Made by a program: the position numbers and the translations under genes
The notes under the pieces: model-generated
What the model saw: only the letters and a program-made list of their open reading frames with translations
The model's database searches: none
Told to the model about the DNA's origin: nothing
Part shown: positions 53,408-63,531 of the stretch, in pieces
Position numbering within the stretch: position 1 is the stretch's first letter
Layout: each line of letters begins with the position of its first letter
Source: Acidithiobacillus marinus
Lineage (GTDB): Bacteria > Pseudomonadota > Gammaproteobacteria > Acidithiobacillales > Acidithiobacillaceae
DNA: 64,000 bases
NCBI RefSeq assembly: GCF_002847505.1
Contig: NZ_MXAV01000040.1
Coordinates: 1 to 64,000, forward strand
Reading direction: 5' to 3'

Positions 53408-54175
53408 GTGAGTGCAGAGATTTTACAGGGTTTGCGGGTGGTGCTGGTGGAAACCAGCCATCCGGGGAATATCGGTGCCACGGCCCGCGCCATGAAAGTC
53501 ATGGGCTTACAACATCTGGTGCTGGTAAACCCGCGCTACTTTCCCCATCCCGAAGCCACTGCCCTGGCTTCGGGAGCGGAGGATATTCTCGACCGGGCCC
53601 AGGTCACGACGGATCTGGCCACTGCCTTGCAGGGGTGTCACAGGGTCTATGGCACCAGTGCCCGGGACCGGCGTATTCAGTGGCCGGTACTGGATGCCCG
53701 GGAGGCGGCGCTGGACGTGGTGCAGGAGTTGACTGGCGGCCAATGTGCCCTGGTTTTTGGCCGGGAGCGTACCGGACTGAGTAATGAAGAATTGGATTAC
53801 TGTCAGGTGCTGGTCAATATTCCTACTGCCGAATTGTATCATTCATTGAATTTAGGTCAGGCCGTTCAGGTGCTGGCTTACGAGTTACACATGGCGACGC
53901 TGGCCAAGCCTGCAGACCTGCCTGCCGAAGATTCTGCTGCGCTGCTGGAGGCGCCTGCCCCCAAGGAAGACATGGAGGGTTTTTATCAGCATCTGGAGCA
54001 AGTGCTGCGGCAAAGCGGTTTTCTCCAGGAGCTGCGTGCCACTCGCATGATGCGTCGCTTGCGGCGACTGTATGACCGGGCGCGACCCAGCGTCAATGAA
54101 GTCAATATCCTGCGCGGTATTCTTACGGAAATACAACGTTGGGCGACGAATAGTAGACAAAAAGGGTCGGGATAG
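53408..54175 (+). CDS. trmJ: tRNA (cytidine/uridine-2'-O-)-methyltransferase TrmJ
   Basis: 255 residues, SPOUT class. 'LRVVLVETSHPGNIGATARAMKVMGL', 'SGAEDIL', 'CALVFGRERTGLSNEELDYCQ', 'IPTAELYHSLNLGQAVQVLAYEL' form the trefoil-knot SAM site; a C-terminal helical extension from ~170 dimerises. It methylates position 32 of tRNAs. trmJ directly upstream of cysE and isc genes is a common gammaproteobacterial order. Confidence 0.94.
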   Translation: MSAEILQGLRVVLVETSHPGNIGATARAMKVMGLQHLVLVNPRYFPHPEATALASGAEDILDRAQVTTDLATALQGCHRVYGTSARDRRIQWPVLDAREAALDVVQELTGGQCALVFGRERTGLSNEELDYCQVLVNIPTAELYHSLNLGQAVQVLAYELHMATLAKPADLPAEDSAALLEAPAPKEDMEGFYQHLEQVLRQSGFLQELRATRMMRRLRRLYDRARPSVNEVNILRGILTEIQRWATNSRQKGSG

Positions 54176-54224
54176 TCTTTAATGCGGGCTGAGAAAAGTC
54201 GGCGAAACACAAGGGGGCAAAGGA

Positions 54225-54995
54225 ATGACTGGTCATTGGCGGGCTGACCTGGATGCTGTTTTTGCCCGGGATCCTGCCGCCCGCAACCGACTTGAGGTAT
54301 TGCTGACTTACCCCGGAGTCCATGCCCTGTTCTTGCATCGTGTGGCGCATAGCCTGTGGAAACGTCGCTGGCGCTTGCTGGCCCGGAGTATTGCCGCCTT
54401 TTCACGATTCTGGACTGGGATTGAAATTCATCCCGGGGCCTGTATTGGCCGACGTTTTTTTATCGATCACGGGATGGGTGTGGTGATTGGTGAAACGGCG
54501 GAAATTGGCGATGATTGTACGCTTTATCATGGGGTTACCCTGGGAGGCACTTCCTGGCAGCCAGGCAAGCGCCACCCCACGCTGGGAAACGGGGTGATTG
54601 TGGGGGCCGGTGCCAAAGTGCTGGGGCCTATAATCGTGGGGGATCAGGTCCGAATCGGTTCCAATGCGGTGGTGGTCAAAGCGGTTCCTGCTGGAGCCAC
54701 GGTAGTGGGTATTCCCGGGCGTGTGGTGAACAAGGCCGAGCAACATCCCGATAGTTTTGAGGCCTATGGCCTGACCGGGCAGATGCCGGATCCGGTGGCC
54801 AGGGCCATCGAATGCATGCTCGAACACATGCATCGTCAGGATGCTGAATTGGCCCAGCTCAGAGAGGGCTTGCAGCAGTTACAGCCCAAGCAGAATTTGC
54901 TGCCGGTCGAGGAAATTGTTTGTTCTTTAGAACCGGATTCAGGTGATTCGGAGCAGGCGGCTTCGGGGCCAGGAACTTCCTCTGACAATACTTGA
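54225..54995 (+). CDS. cysE: Serine O-acetyltransferase CysE
   Basis: 256 residues. '[36 protein letters not shown]' is the N-terminal SAT domain; the left-handed beta-helix follows with '[45 protein letters not shown]'. It supplies O-acetylserine for cysteine, the sulphur source of IscS. The C-terminal 60 residues are an extension with a coiled-coil part. Its stop lies inside the iscR promoter, so the two units are tightly packed. Confidence 0.95.
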   Translation: MTGHWRADLDAVFARDPAARNRLEVLLTYPGVHALFLHRVAHSLWKRRWRLLARSIAAFSRFWTGIEIHPGACIGRRFFIDHGMGVVIGETAEIGDDCTLYHGVTLGGTSWQPGKRHPTLGNGVIVGAGAKVLGPIIVGDQVRIGSNAVVVKAVPAGATVVGIPGRVVNKAEQHPDSFEAYGLTGQMPDPVARAIECMLEHMHRQDAELAQLREGLQQLQPKQNLLPVEEIVCSLEPDSGDSEQAASGPGTSSDNT

Positions 54996-55019
54996 CTAAT
55001 TTAGTAGAGATAGTAGGAT
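54988..55019 (+). promoter_or_regulatory. iscR promoter with IscR-type operator
   Basis: TTGACT (54992-54997) and TAGGAT (55014-55019) are 16 bases apart. 54988-55009 (ATACTTGACTAATTTAGTAGAG) is 22 bases that match the type-1 IscR site consensus at most fixed positions: the central AATTT and flanking TAG and GAC parts. So IscR with its cluster would cover the -35 and repress the operon, as in E. coli. Confidence 0.6.
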
Positions 55020-55040
55020 GTGTCACAGAGGTATTTCGAT

Positions 55041-55532
55041 ATGAAATTGACGACAAAGGGCCGCTATGCCGTAACCGCTATGCTGGACTTGGCTCTACAT
55101 CAGCAGGGCGGGGTGGTGACGGTGGCAGATGTTTCCCGGCGTCAGCAGATTTCAGTGGCTTATCTGGAACAGTTGTTTGGACGTATGCGGCGTGTGGGGC
55201 TAATTGAAAGTGTGCGCGGCCCTGGTGGTGGTTACCGGCTGGCGCTCCCGGATTCGCAGATTTCCCTCACTCGTATTGTCGAGGCGGTCAACGAATCCAT
55301 CAGCACTACCCAGTGTGGTGGCGAACCGCAGAATTGCTGCAAGGGTGACGGGCAGCAGTGCCTGACCCATGATCTTTGGGAAGAGTTGGGTGACCTGATA
55401 GCCGGATTTCTCGGGAGTATCACCCTGGGTGATCTGGTTGCGCGGCACTTGAAGAAGGAATCAGCGCAGGGTGCGCTGGTTCATATGCAAAATCGCCATA
55501 CGTTGCGTACGGCAACGCATGATACCGCTTGA
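55041..55532 (+). CDS. iscR: Fe-S cluster-sensing regulator IscR
   Basis: 163 residues. Rrf2-family winged helix: 'MKLTTKGRYAVTAMLDLALH', 'QQISVAYLEQLFGRMRRVGLIESVRGPGGGYRL'. The cluster-binding cysteines are in 'TTQCGGEPQNCCKGDGQQCLTHDLW' (three of the Cys, with the His of THDLW). The ATG at 55041 is preceded by AGAGG; a start seven codons earlier is in frame but is not family-like. Represses the operon when holo. Confidence 0.95.
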   Translation: MKLTTKGRYAVTAMLDLALHQQGGVVTVADVSRRQQISVAYLEQLFGRMRRVGLIESVRGPGGGYRLALPDSQISLTRIVEAVNESISTTQCGGEPQNCCKGDGQQCLTHDLWEELGDLIAGFLGSITLGDLVARHLKKESAQGALVHMQNRHTLRTATHDTA

Positions 55533-55565
55533 AACCACTTGATACCGTGAGGTGAGGTGCAGGAT

Positions 55566-56831
55566 ATGAATTCATCGCAAATTATCGAACTGGACAGCAA
55601 GAAGCCCTTGCTTATTGATCCGGATCGTCCCATTTATCTGGACTACCAAGCAACCACGCCGGTGGATCCGCAGGTACTGGAGCAGATGCTGCCTTACCTG
55701 ACCCATGATTTCGGGAATGCGGCGAGTCGTTCTCATGCCTACGGCTGGACTGCGGAAAAAGCCGTGGATAAAGCGCGGCAGCAGGTCGCCGACGCCATTC
55801 ATGCGGACCCCCGTGAGGTTGTCTGGACCTCGGGAGCCACTGAGTCCACTAACCTGGCTTTAAAGGGTGCTGCCCATTTTTACTCTGGCAAGGGCAAACA
55901 CATCATTACCTTGCGGACCGAGCACAAGGCGACTCTGGATACCTGTCGGCAGTTGGAACGGGAAGGTTTTGAAGTGACCTATCTCGAAGTTCAGGAAGAC
56001 GGTCTCGTTGACCTGAAAGCTTTTGAAGCTGCCATTCGTCCGGATACCATCGTGGCTTCGGTACTCTTCGTGAATAACGAGATTGGAGTCATCCAGCCCA
56101 TGGCCGAAATCGGCCGGATATTGCGGGCACACAAGGTGCTGTTTCATGTGGATGCAGCCCAGGCGCTGGGCAAGGTTCCTGTAGATGTGGAAGCCATTCA
56201 GGCGGACATGATGAGTTTGTCTGGTCACAAGATGTATGGTCCCAAAGGGATTGGCGCTTTATACGTGCGGCGTAAGCCTCGGGTACGGGTGGAAGCCCAG
56301 GTGCATGGTGGTGGTCATGAACGGGGCATGCGTTCGGGCACGTTGCCCACCCACCAGATTGTCGGGATGGGTGCAGCGGCGGAATTGGCGGTGCAGCTCA
56401 TGGACAGCGACGCCCAACGAATCGGCAAGCTGCGTGATCGTCTGCTCAAGGGCATTCAGGAGCGCGTTGAGGAAACCTACATCAATGGCAGCATGGAGCA
56501 TCGGGTACCCCATAACCTGAATATCAGTTTTGCCTTTGTTGAAGGGGAATCCCTGATCATGGCCCTCAAGGAAATCGCAGTTTCCAGTGGTTCAGCCTGT
56601 ACTTCGGCCAGTCTGGAGCCGTCTTATGTGCTCCGGGCCCTGGGTAAATCCGATGAGTTGGCCCACAGTTCCATTCGTTTCGGTATCGGTCGCTTTACGA
56701 CAGAAGCCGAAATTGATGCCACCATTGAGTTGATTGCCGGCAAGGTAGGAAAGTTGCGGGAATTGTCCCCGCTCTGGGAAATGCATCAGGAAGGCATTGA
56801 TCTTAACAGTATTCAGTGGGCCGCACATTAA
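55566..56831 (+). CDS. iscS: Cysteine desulfurase IscS
   Basis: 421 residues. PLP enzyme that takes sulphur from cysteine. Seen: '[23 protein letters not shown]', '[16 protein letters not shown]', the PLP lysine in '[21 protein letters not shown]', and the mobile-loop catalytic cysteine in '[19 protein letters not shown]'. The N-terminal ~18 residues are longer than in E. coli IscS. Supplies IscU, MnmA (downstream) and others. Confidence 0.97.
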   Translation: MNSSQIIELDSKKPLLIDPDRPIYLDYQATTPVDPQVLEQMLPYLTHDFGNAASRSHAYGWTAEKAVDKARQQVADAIHADPREVVWTSGATESTNLALKGAAHFYSGKGKHIITLRTEHKATLDTCRQLEREGFEVTYLEVQEDGLVDLKAFEAAIRPDTIVASVLFVNNEIGVIQPMAEIGRILRAHKVLFHVDAAQALGKVPVDVEAIQADMMSLSGHKMYGPKGIGALYVRRKPRVRVEAQVHGGGHERGMRSGTLPTHQIVGMGAAAELAVQLMDSDAQRIGKLRDRLLKGIQERVEETYINGSMEHRVPHNLNISFAFVEGESLIMALKEIAVSSGSACTSASLEPSYVLRALGKSDELAHSSIRFGIGRFTTEAEIDATIELIAGKVGKLRELSPLWEMHQEGIDLNSIQWAAH

Positions 56832-56855
56832 GGCCCTCAAGCAAGGAGAACAGTC

Positions 56856-57287
56856 ATGGCATACAGCGAAAAAGTGATCGACCATTATGAAAATCCCCGT
56901 AATGTCGGGGCGATGAACAAGGAAGACGGTGGTGTAGGTACCGGCATGGTAGGCGCTCCTGCCTGCGGTGATGTGATGCGTCTGCAGATCAAGGTAAACG
57001 CCCAGGGCATTATCGAAGATGCCAAATTCAAAACCTATGGTTGTGGTTCAGCCATTGCCTCCAGCTCTCTGGTGACGGAATGGGTGAAGGGAAAAACTCT
57101 GGATGAGGCGATGACTATCAAAAACAGTCACATTGCCGAAGAGCTGGAGCTGCCTCCGGTCAAGATTCACTGTTCCGTACTGGCCGAAGATGCCATCAAA
57201 GCGGCGGTAGAAGATTATCGCAGCAAGCAGGGCGCTGCCCAGTCCAGTCAGGGTGGTGAAGCAGTGTCCGCTCAGGTGGCGCACTGA
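56856..57287 (+). CDS. iscU: Fe-S scaffold protein IscU
   Basis: 143 residues. The three ligand cysteines are in '[11 protein letters not shown]', '[13 protein letters not shown]' and '[13 protein letters not shown]', and the HscA-recognised LPPVK sits before the third ('[10 protein letters not shown]'). Builds 2Fe-2S clusters on IscS. The C-terminal ~15 residues are a variable tail. Starts 24 bases after iscS. Confidence 0.97.
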   Translation: MAYSEKVIDHYENPRNVGAMNKEDGGVGTGMVGAPACGDVMRLQIKVNAQGIIEDAKFKTYGCGSAIASSSLVTEWVKGKTLDEAMTIKNSHIAEELELPPVKIHCSVLAEDAIKAAVEDYRSKQGAAQSSQGGEAVSAQVAH

Positions 57288-57297
57288 GGACGTCGCT

Positions 57298-57621
57298 ATG
57301 GCTTTGACTTTGTCAGAAAGTGCTGTTCAGCAGGTACGCAAGAGCATAGCCAAGCGGGGAAAGGGCTTGGGCATTCGTATCGGGGTAAAAACCAGCGGAT
57401 GTTCTGGTTTGTCCTATGTCATGGAGTTTGTGGATGCCCCCCACCCTGAGGACGTGGTTTTTCCACATGACGATGTCAGCCTCTTTGTGGACCCCAAGAG
57501 CCTGATTTATCTGGACGGAACCCAGCTTGATTTTACCCGCGAAGGACTCAATGAGGGATTTCGTTTCAATAATCCCAATGTCAAGGATTCCTGCGGCTGC
57601 GGCGAAAGTTTCACCACCTGA
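57298..57621 (+). CDS. iscA: Iron-sulphur cluster assembly protein IscA
   Basis: 107 residues, A-type carrier. Cysteines in '[15 protein letters not shown]' (Cys ~35) and 'SCGCGESF' (Cys ~99 and 101). The ATG at 57298 comes after 'GAGGACGTCGCT'; the frame is open upstream inside iscU, which is shadow. The hscB ATG overlaps its stop by one base. Confidence 0.97.
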   Translation: MALTLSESAVQQVRKSIAKRGKGLGIRIGVKTSGCSGLSYVMEFVDAPHPEDVVFPHDDVSLFVDPKSLIYLDGTQLDFTREGLNEGFRFNNPNVKDSCGCGESFTT

Positions 57622-58238
57622 TGCCGAATTCCTGTATTCAGTGCGGGGCGGAACTCAATTTCCCTCCCGCATTTTGTCATGCTTGCGGCACTGTCCAGCC
57701 TTTTCGTCCGGAGTTATCCCTCTTTGAGGTGGTTGGCCTCCCAGCAAGCTTTGCCTTGGATCCGCAGACCCTGCGGCAACGGGTGCTGGATTTGCAGAAA
57801 ATGCTCCATCCCGATCGTTTTGCCCATGCCGATGGGACCGCGCGACGATATTCGCTGGAATGGAGTACGCGGCTCAACGAGGCGCTGGCGATACTGCGTG
57901 ATCCACTGAAACGCGCTGATTATCTTCTTCAGGCTCAGGGTGTAGATGCCCTGGGGGAGAATGTCAAGGTTGCTGATCCGGCATTGTTGATGTCTCAGAT
58001 GATGTATCGGGAGCGTCTGGAAGACCTGGTGGCGGCCAAGGACCAGCAGGGGCTGGAGGATCTGCGCACCGAGGTGGATGCTGCGGCTAATGCGGCCGTT
58101 GAAAAGCTTGGCATTCTGCTGAAAACCCTGCCCTGTTCCCAGAGCGATGCTGCCGCAGCGCTGCTGCGTGAACTGCAGTTTCTGGACAAGCTTCAGGATG
58201 AAATCGACCGCAGTGAAGAATCCTCGCAAAACCTCTGA
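57621..58238 (+). CDS. hscB: Co-chaperone HscB with N-terminal zinc ribbon
   Basis: 205 residues. Residues ~30-100 are a J-domain (HPD in 'LQKMLHPDRFAH'), ~120-200 the C-terminal three-helix bundle that holds IscU. The N-terminal ~30 residues contain two CxxC motifs ('CIQCGAELNFPPAFCHACG'), a zinc-ribbon extension present in mitochondrial HSC20 but absent from E. coli HscB. It delivers IscU to HscA and stimulates its ATPase. Confidence 0.94.
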   Translation: MPNSCIQCGAELNFPPAFCHACGTVQPFRPELSLFEVVGLPASFALDPQTLRQRVLDLQKMLHPDRFAHADGTARRYSLEWSTRLNEALAILRDPLKRADYLLQAQGVDALGENVKVADPALLMSQMMYRERLEDLVAAKDQQGLEDLRTEVDAAANAAVEKLGILLKTLPCSQSDAAAALLRELQFLDKLQDEIDRSEESSQNL

Positions 58239-58278
58239 TACCAGAGGGATATCCCATTAATAAACAGGGTGTTATGGT

Positions 58279-60144
58279 ATGGCTTTAATGCAAATTGCAG
58301 AACCGGGAATGACCGCAGATCCGCACCAACGGCGTTTGGCCATTGGTATTGATCTGGGGACGACCCATTCATTGGTGGCTTCCGTGCTGTCGGCGGTGCC
58401 CACCGTCATGGGTGATCATGATGGAAAGTACTTACTGCCTTCGGTGGTGCGTTATCTGGAAAACGACGAGATTTCTGTAGGTTATCCAGCGCTGGCTGCT
58501 GCCGGTCAGGATCCTCATAACACCATTGCATCGGTCAAGCGCTTCATGGGCCGTGGTCATGGAGATGTCCAGAAGCTGGCGGGACATTTGCCCTATGATC
58601 TGGTTCCCGGTGAGGGCATGCTGCGTTTGCGGACCCGAGCGGGCGAAAAATCGCCAGTAGAAGTCTCTGCCGAAATTCTCAGGGTGCTCAAAGCCCTGGC
58701 AGTGGAAACCCTGGGCGGTGAACCGGAAGGGGCAGTGATTACCGTGCCCGCCTACTTTGATGAAGCGCAGCGGCAAGCGACCAAGGATGCGGCCCGTCTG
58801 GCTGGCCTGAAGGTCCTGCGCCTGCTGGCTGAGCCGACGGCGGCGGCGGTAGCCTATGGGCTGGATAAAAAAAGTGAGGGCCTTTTCGCCATTTATGATT
58901 TGGGTGGTGGCACTTTTGACATTTCCATTTTGCGCTTGCAGGCGGGGGTGTTTGAAGTGCTGGCCACGGCCGGAGATACCGCATTGGGTGGGGATGATAT
59001 GGATCACGCCATCGCTGAGTGGCTGATTGCCGAGTCCGACACGCGCCAAGAGGATCCCGTCTGGCGGCGTCAGCTCTTGCAGCAAGCCCGCCAGGCCAAG
59101 GAGGCGCTGACAGCGCAGGAACAGGTACAGATCAAACTGGAGCCTGAAGCGGGCAACTCCCGCGAACTGACTTTGTCGCGCAAACAGTTTGAAGAGCTGA
59201 TCCAGCCGGTGCTGCAACGTACTTTGCCAGCCTGTCGCCGCGCCCTGCGCGATGCGGGTCTTAAAGTGAGTGATTTGGATGGTGTGGTGCTGGTGGGTGG
59301 GGCTACCCGGGTACCCGCCTTGCGTCGGGTTGTCGCTGAGTTTTTTCAACAGCCGCCGCTGACGGATATTGATCCTGACCAGGTCGTTGCCCTGGGTGCT
59401 GCTATCCAGGCAGATGCGCTGGTGGGCAACCAGCGCGAAGACCTGTTGTTGATGGATGTCCTGCCCCTTTCGTTAGGCCTGGAAACCATGGGCGGTCTGG
59501 TGGAAAAAATCATTCCGCGCAATACGCCCATCCCTGCTGCCAAAGCGCAGGAGTTCACGACCTTCAAGGACGGGCAGACGGCCATGAGTATCCATGTGCT
59601 CCAAGGCGAGCGGGATCTGGTGCAGGACTGTCGTTCCCTGGCACGCTTCAGTTTACGTGGGATTCCTCCCCTGGTGGCCGGAGCAGCTCGTATTCGCGTG
59701 ACTTTTCAGGTGGACGCCGATGGCTTGTTGACCGTAACAGCGGAAGAGGGGAGCACAGGGGTGCGCTCGGAAGTGATCGTCAAGCCCAGTTTTGGTCTGG
59801 ATGATGCGGAAATTGCCCGCATGCTCCAGGAATCTTTTGCGCATGGTGCCGAAGATGTGGCCCAGCGGCGCCTCTCGGAAGCGCGGGTGGAGGGAGAACG
59901 GGTGCTTGAGGCCTTGCAGGGGGCATTGCAAAGCGACGCAGCTTTGCTGGATAGCACAGAACAAGCCCGCCTGGATGCCGCACGTCAGGATCTGGAGCAA
60001 TTTCTTGCCGGCAGCGATGCAGATGCCATTCAAAAAGCGGCCGAGGCGGTTGAAGCGGCAGCAGAACCTCTGGTACAACGGCGCATGGATAGTGCCTTGC
60101 AGCGCGCTATTGCTGGCCGTTCCATAGATGATCTGGGAGATTAA
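58279..60144 (+). CDS. hscA: Fe-S assembly chaperone HscA
   Basis: 621 residues. Hsp70 family: '[17 protein letters not shown]', '[17 protein letters not shown]', '[14 protein letters not shown]', '[17 protein letters not shown]'; the linker and substrate domain follow from ~390 ('[24 protein letters not shown]'). Specific to the IscU LPPVK motif. hscB precedes by 40 bases; fdx starts directly after its stop. Confidence 0.97.
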   Translation: MALMQIAEPGMTADPHQRRLAIGIDLGTTHSLVASVLSAVPTVMGDHDGKYLLPSVVRYLENDEISVGYPALAAAGQDPHNTIASVKRFMGRGHGDVQKLAGHLPYDLVPGEGMLRLRTRAGEKSPVEVSAEILRVLKALAVETLGGEPEGAVITVPAYFDEAQRQATKDAARLAGLKVLRLLAEPTAAAVAYGLDKKSEGLFAIYDLGGGTFDISILRLQAGVFEVLATAGDTALGGDDMDHAIAEWLIAESDTRQEDPVWRRQLLQQARQAKEALTAQEQVQIKLEPEAGNSRELTLSRKQFEELIQPVLQRTLPACRRALRDAGLKVSDLDGVVLVGGATRVPALRRVVAEFFQQPPLTDIDPDQVVALGAAIQADALVGNQREDLLLMDVLPLSLGLETMGGLVEKIIPRNTPIPAAKAQEFTTFKDGQTAMSIHVLQGERDLVQDCRSLARFSLRGIPPLVAGAARIRVTFQVDADGLLTVTAEEGSTGVRSEVIVKPSFGLDDAEIARMLQESFAHGAEDVAQRRLSEARVEGERVLEALQGALQSDAALLDSTEQARLDAARQDLEQFLAGSDADAIQKAAEAVEAAAEPLVQRRMDSALQRAIAGRSIDDLGD

Positions 60145-60483
60145 ATGACGAAAATACAAGTCCTACCCAACGCCGAATTGTGTCCCGAAGGGGCGGAATT
60201 CGAGGCAGAGCCGGGGGAAAGCATCATTGCTGCTGCCATGCGCCATCATATTGCCATTGAGCATGCCTGTGAGATGTCCTGTGCCTGTACCACCTGCCAT
60301 GTCATTTTGCGGGAAGGTTTTGACAGCCTCGAAGCCGCAGAAGAAAAAGAAGAAGACCTCTTGGACAAGGCCTGGGGACTGGAGCCGACTTCGCGCCTGA
60401 GTTGTCAGGCCAAAGTGGCGGATACGCCCCTGGTCATTGAAATACCCAAATATACCATCAATCTGGAAAAGGAGCGGCACTGA
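60145..60483 (+). CDS. fdx: [2Fe-2S] ferredoxin of the ISC system
   Basis: 112 residues. Adrenodoxin type: 'HACEMSCACTTCHVILREGFDSL' carries three cluster cysteines (C-x5-C-x2-C pattern), and the fourth is in 'RLSCQAKV'. Gives electrons for cluster assembly on IscU. Its stop overlaps the iscX start by one base. Confidence 0.97.
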   Translation: MTKIQVLPNAELCPEGAEFEAEPGESIIAAAMRHHIAIEHACEMSCACTTCHVILREGFDSLEAAEEKEEDLLDKAWGLEPTSRLSCQAKVADTPLVIEIPKYTINLEKERH

Positions 60484-60677
60484 TGCTGTGGAGCGATACC
60501 ATGGATATTGTTTTCGCGCTGGATGAGGCGCATCCCGACGCGGATGTGCAACTGTTGCGTTTCACAGATTTGCATCGCTGGATTGTGGAACTTCCAGATT
60601 TTGATGATGATCCCGAAAAGTCCAGTGAGGGTATTCTCGAAGCCATCCAGATGGCTTGGCTGGCTGAGAAGGACTGA
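60483..60677 (+). CDS. iscX: Fe-S assembly protein IscX
   Basis: 64 residues, acidic. 'WSDTMDIVFALDEAHPDADVQLLRFTDLHRWIVELPDFDDDPEKSSEGILEAIQMAW' is IscX throughout. Binds iron and IscS, modulating activity like CyaY does. mnmA follows 12 bases downstream. Confidence 0.96.
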   Translation: MLWSDTMDIVFALDEAHPDADVQLLRFTDLHRWIVELPDFDDDPEKSSEGILEAIQMAWLAEKD

Positions 60678-60689
60678 GGGCTACTGAAG

Positions 60690-61757
60690 ATGGCGGCACC
60701 CAAGGCGCTGGTGGCCCTTTCCGGTGGGGTGGATTCTGCGGTGGCCGCCATTCTCATGCAGGAACAAGGCTACGACCTGGTGGGTGTGACCATGCGTCTC
60801 TGGCCGAAAAGTCGCTGTTGTGACGAAAAAGATATTGAAGATGCGGCGGAAGTCTGTGCCCGTTTGCAGATTCCCTATCAGGTGCTGGATTATCGGGAGG
60901 CTTTCCGCCAGCAGGTCGTGGATGTGTTTGTCGCCGAATACCAGGCGGGACGTACGCCCAATCCCTGTGCGCGCTGCAATCAGTTTCTGAAGTTTGATGC
61001 TTTACTGGAAGAAGGCAAAAAACTGGGCGCGAGCATTCTGGCCACGGGCCACTATGCCCGACTTCTGGAAACGGAATCCGGCACCGCCCTGTTGCGCGGT
61101 GAAGATGCTGGCAAAGACCAGTCCTATTTTCTGTTTGCTCTGGGTGCCGGACTGCTGCCGCAGTTGCGTTTTCCGGTGGGTGCCATGCACAAGGATGCGG
61201 TCCGCGCCCTGGCCCGCAAACATGGCTTGCCGGTGGCGGCAAAACAGGATTCCCAGGATATATGCTTTGTGCCGGATGGTGACTACCGCCGTTTTCTCAC
61301 CGATTATGCCGGTCTGGATCTGGAGCAGGAAGGGGAGATGCTGGACAGCAGTGGTCAGGTTGTCGGTCATCATGCCGGCGTCCTCAATTTTACCGTGGGA
61401 CAACGCAAGGGATTGGGCGGAGGCAGTGGTCAGCCGCGCTATGTCCTGGCCTTGGACCCCGTCCGCAATCAGGTTCGGGTAGGCAGCGAAAAGGAGCTGT
61501 ACCAGACCCGGGCTTATTTGCAGGAATGTAACTGGCTGATGCCTGTGGATTCTTCCCAGGAATACTCGGTGACGGTGAAATTGCGCTATCGTTCCCGACC
61601 TGAACCGGGAGTTTTGTGTCTGAAAGACCATGGCCGTGCCGAAATCCATTTTGCCGAGGGGCAACGGGCTATCACTCCCGGACAAGCAGCTGTCTGTTAT
61701 GTAGGGGAGCGTTTGCTCGGCGGGGGCTGGATCAGTATCGCTGAAAATCCAGCGTAA
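60690..61757 (+). CDS. mnmA: tRNA-specific 2-thiouridylase MnmA
   Basis: 355 residues. PP-loop 'LVALSGGVDSAVAAIL'; catalytic cysteines in 'NPCARCNQFLKFD' and 'KQDSQDICFVPDGDY'; 'GKDQSYFLFAL' and the beta-barrel C-terminus. It adds sulphur to U34 of tRNAs for Lys, Glu and Gln, with sulphur from IscS. Placing it in the isc operon fits that supply chain. Confidence 0.96.
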   Translation: MAAPKALVALSGGVDSAVAAILMQEQGYDLVGVTMRLWPKSRCCDEKDIEDAAEVCARLQIPYQVLDYREAFRQQVVDVFVAEYQAGRTPNPCARCNQFLKFDALLEEGKKLGASILATGHYARLLETESGTALLRGEDAGKDQSYFLFALGAGLLPQLRFPVGAMHKDAVRALARKHGLPVAAKQDSQDICFVPDGDYRRFLTDYAGLDLEQEGEMLDSSGQVVGHHAGVLNFTVGQRKGLGGGSGQPRYVLALDPVRNQVRVGSEKELYQTRAYLQECNWLMPVDSSQEYSVTVKLRYRSRPEPGVLCLKDHGRAEIHFAEGQRAITPGQAAVCYVGERLLGGGWISIAENPA

Positions 61758-61791
61758 ATGGCAAGTAAAGTAAAAATCCTCTCATACTAAA

Positions 61792-61974
61792 GCGTCAGGG
61801 AGGGAGGTGATTTTTTGCGACTTTGGCCCGAGCCGTGGTTGTTCTTGGCAAAATCCCGCGCTCGGCAGGCGAACTGTCTGAACCCGAAGGGTGAGTTTTC
61901 GCCTGCCAGCGGGATGAGCCCCAGAACAACAGGCAAGGGACGTTGGAGCAAAAAATCACCTCCCTCCCCGACGC
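61792..61974. repeat. Palindromic element, copy B
   Basis: 183 bp in the 400-base gap between mnmA and rhlE. Outer arms 61792-61818 and 61948-61974 are inverted repeats with one mismatch (61797 against 61969) and have no similarity to the arms of copy A. The inner ~128 bases differ from copy A at about six positions, two of which are the two sides of one base pair (C61857-G61911 in place of T53234-A53288). The rest of the gap is the rhlE leader with no obvious gene. Confidence 0.88.
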
Positions 61975-62158
61975 TGTTGGGGTCGTTCGTTCCTGGACAA
62001 GGCTGTTCCTCGTATTTATGTGGATATTCTGATAAAGTCCATCCGCCGTCATGATACAGTCTGTGTGATGGTCGTTGCATTGGTCCCCACCTTGATGAAG
62101 CGTCTGCCCAGACTGGCGTCCTTGCGACGAGGCCGGTGTTTTCGGAGTAATTCCCTAT

Positions 62159-63436
62159 ATGTCTTCTGATTTTGCTTCACTCGGACTTTCCGAGCCCATT
62201 TGGCGCGCCGCTGCAGAACGCGGTTATACCACGCCTACCCCCATTCAGGCGCAAGCTATTCCTGCGGTATTGTCCGGCGTCGATTTACTGGCCGGCGCCC
62301 AAACTGGCACCGGTAAAACGGCAGCATTTGCCATGCCGATTCTCCATCAACTCGCCGCCACGGCGGCAACGGCCTTTCATGGTCCTTCCAGTGTGCGGGC
62401 ATTGATTCTCGTGCCGACGCGTGAACTGGCCGCCCAGGTGGAAGAAAGCGTACAACTCTACGGAAAAAACTTATCCCTGCGCTCCCTGATCCTCATTGGG
62501 GGTGTCAAAATCAACCCACAAATGCAGAAGTTGCGGCGCAGCGTGGATGTACTGGTGGCTACTCCCGGGCGTTTACTGGATCATATCCAGCAGCGCAGTG
62601 TGGACTTGTCCCATGTAGAGATTCTGGTGCTCGATGAAGCCGATCGCATGCTGGATATGGGTTTTATTCGCGATATTCGGCGGATTCTCGCCATACTCCC
62701 CAAAAAGCGGCAGAATCTGTTGTTTTCAGCGACTTTTTCGCCGGAAATCCGGACTCTGGCTGATGGCTTGCTGCATAATCCCGTCAGTGTCGAAGTAGCC
62801 AGCCGTAATGCCACAGCAGATACGGTAGCCCAACGTTTTTATGCAGTTGATCAAGAGCGCAAACGCGAGCTGCTGACCCACCTTATTCGCGAAGACCAAT
62901 GGCATCAGGTGTTGGTGTTTACCCGAACCAAGCATGGCGCGGATCGACTGGCCAAGCATCTTTCCCAGGACGGCATGCAGGCCATGGCGATTCATGGCAA
63001 CAAAAGTCAGGGCGCGCGGACACGAGCTCTGGCAGAATTCAAGGAAGGCAAGGTACGGGTACTGGTGGCCACCGATATCGCCGCACGCGGCATAGATATC
63101 AGTGAACTCCCCCATGTGGTGAATTTCGAGCTGCCGCATGTGCCGGAAGATTATGTGCATCGTATCGGTCGCACCGGTAGAGCCGGAAATAACGGGCAGG
63201 CGGTATCGCTGGTCAGTGTGGATGAACGCAAGCAGCTCGCTGATGTCGAGAAACTGCTGAAACGGTCGTTTGCCAAGGAAATCGTTGCGGGATTTGAACC
63301 CCGACAACATTTTCCCAGTCATCAGCCAGCAGCCCAGGCGCGCCGTCCATCGACTCCCGGAGCACAGCGCAGAGCGCCAAACCGTCCTGCAGCTGGCGGA
63401 AATCGCTTTCGGGAGCGGCCCAAAACTTCTGCATAG
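62159..63436 (+). CDS. rhlE: DEAD-box RNA helicase RhlE
   Basis: 425 residues. Motifs: '[31 protein letters not shown]' (Q), '[12 protein letters not shown]' (I), '[11 protein letters not shown]' (Ia), 'TPGRLLDH', '[14 protein letters not shown]' (DEAD), 'LLFSATFS' (SAT), '[11 protein letters not shown]', '[13 protein letters not shown]'. The ~45-residue basic Arg-rich tail is typical of RhlE, acting in ribosome assembly and mRNA turnover. Begins 120 bases after the palindromic region. Confidence 0.94.
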   Translation: MSSDFASLGLSEPIWRAAAERGYTTPTPIQAQAIPAVLSGVDLLAGAQTGTGKTAAFAMPILHQLAATAATAFHGPSSVRALILVPTRELAAQVEESVQLYGKNLSLRSLILIGGVKINPQMQKLRRSVDVLVATPGRLLDHIQQRSVDLSHVEILVLDEADRMLDMGFIRDIRRILAILPKKRQNLLFSATFSPEIRTLADGLLHNPVSVEVASRNATADTVAQRFYAVDQERKRELLTHLIREDQWHQVLVFTRTKHGADRLAKHLSQDGMQAMAIHGNKSQGARTRALAEFKEGKVRVLVATDIAARGIDISELPHVVNFELPHVPEDYVHRIGRTGRAGNNGQAVSLVSVDERKQLADVEKLLKRSFAKEIVAGFEPRQHFPSHQPAAQARRPSTPGAQRRAPNRPAAGGNRFRERPKTSA

Positions 63437-63531
63437 CTTTGGACGATTAACCCCGTGTTTGGCCTTGGCAGACCCCCCGCTGATCGGTCACAATGCTTTA
63501 CTAAAGAGCGTCAATCCGAGATTGGTCAGAT

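Noticed and set aside
58432-59349. 305-codon frame antisense to hscA
   Set aside because: A shadow frame caused by the GC-biased third codon positions of hscA; the Hsp70 signature is on the plus strand.
61795-62052. Small minus-strand frame in palindromic element B
   Set aside because: Same reason as for element A: the DNA or RNA structure is conserved, not the peptide.
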